Assembly: GCA_930367205.1 (NCBI GenBank)
Contig: CAKNEZ010000004.1
Span: 662,001 to 726,000 of the forward strand
Reading direction: 5' to 3'
Origin: Acanthosoma haemorrhoidale
Lineage: Eukaryota > Arthropoda > Insecta > Hemiptera > Acanthosomatidae
DNA: 64,000 bases
Shown: piece by piece, positions 55,498 through 64,000 of the stretch
How the letters are laid out: every line of letters begins with the position of its first letter
Position numbering within the stretch: the first letter of the stretch is position 1
Made by a program: the position numbers and the translations under genes
The notes under the pieces: generated by a model
What the model saw: only the letters and a program-made list of their open reading frames with translations
What the model was told of the DNA's origin: nothing
The model's database searches: none

Positions 55498-56766
55498 TCA
55501 GTGCCCGTCGGCCCCCGGAGGGCCACCCCGAGGCGGACGCCGGGAGACAGCGCCAAACCCAGGCCTCCCCATCACAGAGGGCCGAGACCCAGCGCGCCCC
55601 CCAGCCCCCGCCACGGGGCCACCCCCCGCAGCCGCCATAGTCATCGCCTTGGGGCCATCCTTAGGAGTTGGGAAATTCGTCGTAGCGATCCTCTTCGACT
55701 CCACCGCCTCAGGATCGCTCCTTGCCTCCTCCACCTTATCAGCCGGCTGCCTCTCCTGTACTACTTTCGGCGGCTTCTTCTTATCCAATACCCTGAGAGC
55801 GACCTTAGTGAACCCATAGTTCAGCTTGAGCTTCCGCTTCTCAAGGTATTCCATGCTAGTCTCTGGGGCAGACAGGATCGCAAAGAAGCCATGCTTCTCC
55901 ACCTTGGTGCCCAGGAGTCTCCATAATCTAATATCAGGTACCCTAGAGTTTTGGGTCCTGATCCTCTTCATGAAATGTTCTTCCAGAGGCATTTCTCCTG
56001 TAATGAAGGTTCCTACCTTCACGGTTTTATGAAGCTCCTCCACCTTTCCTACACGGAGCTCCAGATCCCCACTGATGTTAAAATTGGGTACTATAATCGA
56101 CAACCAGTCCTTGGTCTCCTGGTTGTCGCAGATTATGACACAGGCTCCCACATGTGGGTAAATTCCACTGAATTCAGCCTGTGTCCCTTTCTCTTCTTCC
56201 AGCTGATCGACAAATTTCATCAGCTGGCCCTTCATTTCCTCGCAATTCTCCTTCGTCAGCTGAGTGGACGGATATCCACTAGGGATAATCGCCACCCTGC
56301 TTCCTCCGGCAGCAATCGCGTAGGATGCAATACTAGCATCCCCACCCCTATGCCTCTTTGCCGTAGGCGCAGAGGTACCGGGTGAGGACCTAATCCTTTT
56401 CTCTGGAGCGCACCCAGACCCTGCCGTATTCCCGGACCCCGAAGGTCCTGGAAGTCCGGCTGGATCCTCAGGTGGCCCTCCAGCCAACATTGCCCTCCTC
56501 CACTTCTTTCTCTGGGCTCCAGAGAACTTGTGCTTGGAGGTCTCGCCTGCATCCTTGGATGCAGCGTCCCTACCAGGCGCCAAGCTCTCTGGCTCCATTA
56601 CCAGTCCGCTTACCTCCTCTACAAGCGTCGCAAGCGAGCTCATAGAGGCTTCGTCGTCCACTACCTCAGCGCCAAGGTCCATTGAAGGCCCCTGGGCTGA
56701 GTCCTCTCCGCTGATCAAGCTGACCAGCTCCTCCATGTCTTCATTATTAGTTGTTGTAGTACTCAT
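55498..56766 (-). CDS. LOA-type LINE ORF1, copy 2 (intact)
   Basis: Translation identical to that of 43597-44865. It lies two bases ahead of the chimeric ORF start (55495), so an RNA made here would place the LOA ORF1 before the LOA-Copia fusion frame instead of a normal ORF2. Its 5' UTR (56767-57196) is also intact, so it should keep whatever promoter copy 1 has. Confidence 0.88.
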   Translation of the reverse strand: MSTTTTNNEDMEELVSLISGEDSAQGPSMDLGAEVVDDEASMSSLATLVEEVSGLVMEPESLAPGRDAASKDAGETSKHKFSGAQRKKWRRAMLAGGPPEDPAGLPGPSGSGNTAGSGCAPEKRIRSSPGTSAPTAKRHRGGDASIASYAIAAGGSRVAIIPSGYPSTQLTKENCEEMKGQLMKFVDQLEEEKGTQAEFSGIYPHVGACVIICDNQETKDWLSIIVPNFNISGDLELRVGKVEELHKTVKVGTFITGEMPLEEHFMKRIRTQNSRVPDIRLWRLLGTKVEKHGFFAILSAPETSMEYLEKRKLKLNYGFTKVALRVLDKKKPPKVVQERQPADKVEEARSDPEAVESKRIATTNFPTPKDGPKAMTMAAAGGGPVAGAGGRAGSRPSVMGRPGFGAVSRRPPRGGPPGADGH

Positions 56767-57196
56767 ATTTTGTTCCCACGAAAGCGGGGGAAGTTACTCT
56801 GCAGGTACTGCCCCCTCTCCCTGCAGAGGGCATTTAATACAATGGGGTGCGCCTGGTGCCCCAAGGGGGTCGATTAAAGACAGTGCATTTTTATACACCC
56901 CCTGCCATTCGGCCACAGCTCGAGCTCCTCTACACTTGGCTTGGGTGTTAAGGAGATCTCCACATGGATTTCATGGGGGAGATCCCGCCTCTGTCGTCCG
57001 CGAGTCCATCGGACTCCCCAGGGGGTACCACTTGGAGGTGACAGTAGGCGTTGGTAGGGATAGGTCAGACTGGGAGTTCACAAGCAGTGAGTAGGGCACT
57101 ATTGCTTGATTCCTCCGCTACGAGTACAGGAGACCCCCGCACCTGTCACCCTCTCTAGTCTTTCCATTACCCTACCCATTTACCCCCCTTTACATT

Positions 57197-57208
57197 TAAA
57201 AGTTAATA
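57197..57208. repeat. copy 2 of the LOA target-site duplication (5' side)
   Basis: TAAAAGTTAATA again follows the LOA 5' end, but in unit 2 it has no partner at the other end because the element is cut at 52441. This shows the LOA insertion predates the duplication. Confidence 0.8.
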
Positions 57209-57300
57209 ACTTAATCTAAATTTAAATATTTTAAACCAACACCCTAAACATATATTACAAATTATAATAAAATTATAATAAAGTTTGAATTATTTTTCAG

Positions 57301-57558
57301 TCAGTCGTTAGCAACATAGTTTCATTCAGGGTCCATGCACCAAGCAGTGGGTCATTCCTGCTGGATATATTTGCTAACTCTGTAACACCTAAGGAATACT
57401 TAACGGGTGAACCCATGAAGTTCAAGAGTGTTTGTAAATTTATGATATCTTGCGAAGATTTACAGACTGTGATGGTGCCATTACCTGACTGCGCAAGTGG
57501 TGAATAGGGTCCTACCAAAGCAACAAGATTATTTGGACTAATTCCTATTACACATCAG
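57301..57558 (+). pseudogene. KY/hillarin-type exon, copy 2, same stop
   Basis: Same 86-codon exon with its acceptor and donor. The TAG recurs at 57505-57507, so the nonsense change predates the duplication, or the two copies reflect one sequence assembled twice. Confidence 0.65.
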
Positions 57559-57860
57559 GTAATGTTATTTTTACTAAGTATAACTACTGTGCATTTCAGA
57601 CTGTTGAGTTTAATTTATTTTAAATATATATATATTTAAATATATTCGCGATATATTCTTCTGCTTCTCCTGCTTTCCGCTCTTGTGGCGCCTTGGATTG
57701 TCTCCCTCAGTTTCCGACATACCCGACGAATCATCAGCCGACGATCCTTTGTCTGTGGGTGTTGTTCTACGCCTCTCACGAACCTTTTGGTGATGACCTC
57801 CATAGGTTCTGCCTTTTCGGATTCCCTTATTCTGTATACTCACGGGCCCTTTCTCACCGC

Positions 57861-58691
57861 ACATCAGGTAATTCGTCCAGGAATGGTCACCCGGTGAGAC
57901 CGGCCCGAGGGGACCGACACAGAATACGTCACGGGAGACGGCAGCTCAGCAGAAGACCGGACGTTGGATATCGAGGACATTGAGGAGATAATAAATGATA
58001 AGAAGCACCAAATCATTGGGATCATAAGTGTCAGGGTTGCTTAAGACACCAAGTATGACATGTAAGGCCGTTGTATGGTCCTCGTGGTGTGTGGTCATCG
58101 TGAAGATATGGTCCTCACAAGGAATTACGAACCACATGATCTGTCGATCCCTGAAGGATGCGTCCACGCCGGGAAAGACGCACCACTTTTACGTGGGCAC
58201 ATGCGACTATGAGGTGGACGGAGGGGATTGGGGTCGATCGCAAGTCCTTTCGCTGTACCCTGCAGGTGGAATAGGTCAATGGAAGGTTACCCTTGCCTTT
58301 CATCAGGGCAAAACAAACCACCACGGGATCGAAGCAATCGTGCAGGCCCTCAAGCGCAGATATTTATGATGGGCTATGAAGAGCACAATCGCGAGCGTTA
58401 TTGGCGCCTGTGACACATGCCTCGCCGCAAAATATGACCGGCAACAGCCCAGAGCAATGCAAGACGTGACCCCGACTGCAGACAGATGACTGGAAGATCT
58501 ACAAGTGGATACATTCACCTGGAGGGGGTACAAGTGGGTTACCGTCATAGACAGGTTTAGCAAAATGGCAAAGCTCAAGTCATAGCAGACCCATCGGCGA
58601 AAACAGTTGTGCAGGCATTACGCACATGGTGCTAATTCTACGGCGTTCCGGAAACAATCGCCTCCGTCCATTGAACCTCGGCCGCGCTCAC
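57861..58691 (+). pseudogene. retroviral-type integrase fragment, copy 2
   Basis: Copy of 45960-46790. One substitution was seen: G at 57912 for A at 46011. Confidence 0.5.
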
Positions 58692-59580
58692 GGGCTCCCT
58701 CATCATCTCGGTGATACTATTGTATCTCGCTAAGAGTGTTCCCGTATACTGCCCGTTCGTCTGGTGGAGCTTCTTTATCTCCCGGAACATCTTGAAGATA
58801 TCCTCTTTGGGTGTCCATCTTCCCCCTCCGAACGCTTTCTTTAACTGTTATTTTACGGTACTCCATAGGGTCTCTTCGTCAGTTAAATCTTGATAAGACC
58901 AGAGGGAGTTTTTAAAAAGATTTATTTGAACTTTACAAACATAAACTATAACTGATAATAATTGTCAGAGTGACGGGCCTAGTAACAGTACAGAAAGGAA
59001 GTGGACGTGAGAGGAAAAGAGGAATGATATATAGGAAGCTGAGACTTGATAAGCTTTGCTGATGAAGTGCAATCTTGCAGATGTTGCAGCTGGCAGATGG
59101 CCTCTTTATCTGTCGGCCTGAATCATATTCAGGATACTTCGCTTCACCCTAAACACGAGCGCTGCTCTCAGCGTCTCCTTTGGTGATAAGGTCTTCCACT
59201 CGATTTCCTTCTTTTCGCGTCATCAGCCTGTCACCTTCCTTCCGGAAGTGGTTCAGTTTCCCGGTCTCTCCTGCAAATCTCTCCAGATCGGAGATCGATT
59301 TTCTTAAATCTTGAGCCGTAATTGCCTGAAATTTCATCCAGGCCATAGTATTGGCATGAGTGGCCACCATAGTTGTTTGGGGGAGCTTTGGTATATCCGC
59401 TGCTGCGTTGAGCACCTCTGGTCTAAGTACTCCCTCCGGCATTCCCGTAATATAAGAGAACAAAAAAAGGAGAAAAAAAAACCGAGAGACGAAATAAGAG
59501 AGAAAAAAAACGATAGCTACCCGGGTTTCGGCTCCAGTTATTTGCCACCAGGTAAAATGTGATAAAGAGAAAGAAAACAT
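58641..59580 (-). pseudogene. LTR-element gag fragments, copy 2
   Basis: Copy of 46740-47679: the middle gag piece, the roughly 260-bp interruption, then the gag N-terminus starting MPEGVLRPEV. Confidence 0.5.
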
Positions 59581-59726
59581 AAGACTAACTCCAGTTCTCG
59601 AAATAGACTGTCTTTATTTCTCTTTGTAATCTGACATATACGGGATCATGGGATGTTTACGCCCCATGATCGCATTAGTTTACAATACAGAGCTACCTCT
59701 GACTTTAACTTTTATATATATATATA

Positions 59727-60024
59727 TGTAAGACAATTATTGAAGGTGGGGTGAATAAACTGAAATCAGTTTCTCCGTAAACAAAGTTAGCAATTGTATT
59801 CACTATATATTATATTATAACAATTATTAATATTGATTTACACAATTTTACCTGTAAACAAAGAAACGACAATTACAGTTTCTAACTATCCATTCTCTAT
59901 ACACACTATTTACATGTTCTGTTACCTCACATAACCTTCTCTATCTGATAACTGCTGCTCCAGGCAGGTAGCCAGTGGAAGCAGCTCGGCAAATTCAAAT
60001 GAAAGAGAGATCACTTTCATTACA
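59727..60024 (-). repeat. Gypsy 3' LTR, copy 2
   Basis: Copy of 47826-48123, again next to a (TA)n run. Confidence 0.75.
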
Positions 60025-60117
60025 TCCCCCTCTCTGAGGTGAAAATTTTCAGTCTGTTAATATCGGAAGTAATTTTGTTATGTGAAAGAATCCAGTTTCT
60101 TGCTTTCCTCTTCCGGT

Positions 60118-62634
60118 TTATATTTTATATATTGAATTTGATATCTTTTCTGTTATTCCAAAGGGGCCAATTTTTAATTCATCTAGTTTATTCCTGTTTA
60201 ATTTGTTGCCATTTTCTATATATACTGTATCTCCTGTGTTAAATTCCCATTGTTTTCTTGATTTATCAAATATTTTCTTGTTATATTTATGAGACTTTTT
60301 TGTTCTTTCTAAGGCTAATTTACTGTCATTCATCCAGTTTTCTTTATTGTTTCCGTTTTTTAATTATTCAGGTAAAATGCTTGTATCTGTGCCATCTAAT
60401 AAATACTTGGGTGGAAAACCAGTTACTGTATGTTCTGTTTCATTATATTTATCCACACATTCTTTAGCGACTGTTGTCCAGGCTCTTTTCTTCCCTTTTT
60501 CGTTCATTTTACATCTGATTTTATTGACAAGAGTTTGATTTAGTCTCTCATTTAAACCATTGGAAAAGGGTGCATTAACTGCTGTAAATATCAATCGAAC
60601 CTCCTTTTCCCTTAGGAAATCTTTGAATTGTCTTGAGTTGATTCCTGGGTATTGATCTGTAAGTATTATTCCTATTTTGTCTGTTTCCAGCACATTATTT
60701 ACTAACTTGATGAAGTCAGTGGCACTCTGAGTTTTTGATGTTGAAATGAATGCATATCTTGTGAAGTGGTCAATAAGCAGGTGGAGGTATCTTATCGTTG
60801 TCCTCCAAAACCTCCAATAGTGTCGATTGACATTATTTTGAATGGTTTTATTGCTGGCCCTAGTTGTGACATTAGCCCATATTTTTCTTGCCCTCTGGAT
60901 TTGTTTTTAATACATATTTCACAGGTTTAACGTACTTTTTTTAATATTTGGTGTTATATTTTTTGCTGTTTAATAAGGGCATACCCTATTCATCATTTGT
61001 TTATTTCCTATATGGCACCATTCAGAATGTATTTCTTTAATGAATTCTAAACTTAAGTTTTCAGATAAAATTATCTTTTCTTTATTTCTTACTTTTTTAT
61101 AGAACACTCCATCTTTTTCTATTAATTTTGTTTTGTTGTTTTGTAATATTCTATTTTCCTCTTGATCTTTTTTAATTTCTTGTATTTTTATCAAATTAAC
61201 TATTTTTAGGATTTCTTCTTTATTTTCAATTGGTTCTAATACCGGGTTTCTGCTCAAACTATCTGCTTCGGTGTTATCCTTTCCTGGAATGTATTTAATT
61301 TCAAAATTGTATTGTGACAAATAGTAAGTTAATTCACCAAGTTCTTCATCCGTTCTTGCTATTATGTTTAAATTTTCAAATGATTTGTGATCTGAAAATA
61401 CAGTGATTTTTTTTCCAATCAACCAGTATTGCCAATATTTTAATGCCTCTTTGATTGCCAAACACTCTAAATAAATTGCTTTTTTCCTTTTTTGCGGTTC
61501 GCTTAATTTTTTTGAAAAGTATGCTACGGGCTTTTCTTTTCCATTGCTTTGCACTTGTTTCAAAACTGCACCAATACCTTCTAGAGATGCATCTGTATAA
61601 ATTCTTATTGGTAAATCATTATCAAATATTTCTAACACTGGTTGGGATCTTAGCAATTTCTTTACTTCCGCAAAGGATTTTTCACACTCTTCCGTCCATA
61701 AGAATTTTTCATTTTTCCTTTATAATTTATGCAGTGGATCTAGCAATATCGAGCTTTTTGGTATATACTCGTGATCAAAATTAATTTTTCCTAAAAATTG
61801 TCTGATGTTCTTTTGGGTTTTTGGAGTTGGAAAGTTTTTTATTGAAATTAAGTTGTCCTTTATTGGTCTTACTGTATTGTGTTGTATTATGTGTCCAAGG
61901 TATTTTGCTGATTCTGCTACAAATGTACATTTTTTTAATTTTAATCGGAAACCTTCATTGACTATTGTTTTTATTACTTTTTCTATATGTTCTATATGTT
62001 CTGTGAATGATTTCGAAAAAATTAAGATGTCATCTATATAATTTTCTGAAAAGTCTTTTAAATTGTGCTTTCTTAAGATGTTGGATAAAATTCTTTGGAA
62101 AATAGCTGGTGATGTATTTAAACCGTAGGGTAGGCATGTCCATTGGAAGTGCCCTTCTTGTGTGACAAATCCTGTTTTCTGTCTATCTTCAATGCGTAAT
62201 GGAATTGACCAAAAAGCGGTATTTATATCTAGTGTGGTGAAGTATTTGCAGTTTCTTGTTTGTATTATTAAATCATCTATTAATGGGAATGGTTGAGCTT
62301 GTGGTATAACTAGTTTGTTGAATTCACGAAAATCTATACATAATCTTGATCGCTTGTTTTCATCTCTTTTGAATGCTAGGGTCACGGGGGCTGCGAATGG
62401 ACTATAAGACTCTTCAATTAAATCATTTTGTAATAATTTTGCCACCTGATCTTCTATTTTCTTCTTATCTGCTATAATGCATCTATACGGCCTTTTGCTG
62501 CAGAATCTGTCCACTAGTAAGTCAATTCTAGCTTCGTAATCCTTAACCGTGCCCACATCATATTTGTTCCTGCAAATACTGTACTGTACTTTTCTATCAG
62601 TCTTTCTATCGTAATCTTTCTCATATTATCTAAG
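60118..62634 (-). pseudogene. Ty3/Gypsy pol, copy 2
   Basis: Copy of 48217-50733 with the same stops and frameshifts. The RT (61720-62556), RNase H (60970-61656) and integrase (60364-60693) translations are identical to those of unit 1. Confidence 0.88.
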
Positions 62635-62635
62635 T

Positions 62636-62809
62636 CTTAGAATAAATAGTAGTCTCATAGGACAAACAAATAACACACTTTACTGTAACCCTGTTTATTA
62701 AGCACAGTGAACCTGAACCTCCACATCCGAGAGAACCTCTCACACCATACAAGTCTCGCCAATGCCAACTGTATATCAATGATAACAACATATATACAAA
62801 GAACTCTCA
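62636..62809 (-). repeat. Copia 3' LTR (partial), copy 2
   Basis: Copy of 50735-50908. Confidence 0.6.
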
Positions 62810-62915
62810 TACCCCCTCTCAATTTCAAGTCCATGTATAAAACACAAACAACAAATCACTTGAAATTGTACCAATTAATAAAAATAAAACAAGAGTAATA
62901 GCAAACAACAAAAAA

Positions 62916-64000
62916 TTAATTTAAACAAAGCTGAAATCTAAAAAATGAAAATTTATTGCTATTGAGTGCTTTAGTAAAAATGTCTGCTATGTTTGTAAAG
63001 TCCCATCTCTTTTGGTTGTAAATAACCACTTTGTCTCAATAGGTTTTGAAGTGGATGGGATCTATTCAACAGGTGTCCAAGTTTTGAAATCCTCATGTGC
63101 AGTCAACTCTTTCTTTATAGCATCAGTCCAACCCCTTTTTACTGCCTCCGCATAAGTTTGTGGATCATCCTCAGTTAACAGACAAAAGGCTGTATGCAGA
63201 TGAAAGTCTTTAAGGTATGAAGGAATTTTTCTTTGCCTTTCTGGTCTAATTTTCTTTCTATCACGGTTTTCTTCCTCAAATCCGTAGAACTCTTCTTCAC
63301 TGTCTGAGAGTACATTCTTCTCTGTGTCTTCCCTTTCATTTTCCTCTTTGTTGTCTTCTTCATTAGATGGAACATATGCAGGTGTCTGAGAATTATTCTC
63401 CAAATAGTTAATCTGTGTCTCGTCAAACTTCACATCACGAGAAATAATTATCTCACCCTTCTCTGGGTCCCAAATCCGATATCCAGCACCAGAATAACCA
63501 AAAATTCGTCCATCCCGACCTCTAGGTTCAAGTTTGCTTCCCTTTGGCAGTTGAAGGTACCAGACTTTACATCCAAAAACCCGTTGCTTCGACAAATCGT
63601 TTTTACCATAAAACATTTCAGCAGGTGTCCGGCCATTCAGTGCGACTGTAGGGGATCGATTAAGTTGATATGCTGCGATGCGAACCGCCTCCCCCCATAG
63701 ATACGTTGGCAAATTACTGAACTTTGTTTTCACCTTATTAAGAAGTGTCAAATTCAACCTCTCCGCAGCTCCACACAGTAGAGGTGTATACCCAGCTGTA
63801 AATTCATGTACAACACCATTAAATCGGCAAAACTCCTTAAATTTGTTTGATCGGAACTCTCCACCCCTATCAGAACGGATTCTTGATACATTGATTCCTT
63901 TATTCTTCATCATTCTATAAAAATCCACTAATTTTTCTTCAGCATCTGGTTTTTCTTTAAGTAAATAAATGGTTGTAAAATGAGAGAAATCATCAAATAT
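62916..64000 (-). pseudogene. Copia integrase and pol end, copy 2 (runs off window)
   Basis: Copy of 51015-52099. The integrase frame (stop at 63062) is open to the window edge, with SDRGGEF and GAAERLNL visible. Whether it again fuses to a LOA frame at 64341/64342 cannot be seen here and would show whether a third unit follows. Confidence 0.85.

Larger units (their letters stand above)
52441..64000. repeat. tandem duplication, unit 2 (window ends inside it)
   Basis: Copy of 40540-52099. A complete unit would end at 64341, beyond the window. The last bases match 52060-52099 exactly. Confidence 0.95.

Overview
The window looks like a retrotransposon-saturated, AT-rich arthropod genome, probably an insect. 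This is an inference from four things: a U1 snRNA gene with insect-like helices, splice-bounded exons, non-LTR families of Jockey, R1 and LOA type, and Ty3/Gypsy and Copia LTR elements. No species marker is visible and I do not name a species. There are no bacterial operons. Nearly every convincing coding segment belongs to a transposable element (TE). The only host-like pieces are the U1 gene at the left end, one exon of a KY/hillarin-type gene near 45.5 kb (carried again at 57.4 kb), and one possible exon at 29.5 kb.

Left part (0-18 kb): U1 snRNA, copies of a poly(A)-tailed repeat, decayed Jockey fragments, and one Jockey copy split by a rearranged Gypsy element whose two LTRs face each other. 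A broken Gypsy element follows at 8.2-11.8 kb with its gag, RNase H-integrase and protease modules out of order. A family of roughly 300-bp repeats fills 13.2-17.1 kb. Middle part (18-39.9 kb): a 5'-truncated R1-like LINE with a 14-bp target-site duplication, a mariner-like fragment joined to an open Gypsy gag-protease frame, a 5'-truncated Jockey-clade LINE with a 9-bp target-site duplication, a Mag-like Gypsy pol pseudogene, and relics of other elements.

Right part (39.9-64 kb): a full-length LOA-type LINE with both ORFs intact and an 11-12 bp target-site duplication sits in what looks like an intron of the KY/hillarin-type gene. From 40540 onward the sequence repeats itself with a period of 11,901 bp (40540-52440, then 52441 to the window end). 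The unit holds most of the LOA element, the KY exon with an in-frame stop, a mosaic of integrase and gag fragments, a Gypsy pol with 3' LTR, and a Copia 3' half. I found four base differences between the copies. At the copy junction the LOA ORF2 is joined in frame to a Copia integrase, giving one open frame of 1,444 codons.

The points most worth following up are the 11.9-kb tandem duplication and its chimeric EN-RT-integrase frame, the head-to-head LTR element, the U1 loop variant, and the R1-like copy with an internal poly(A) tract that suggests template jumping.
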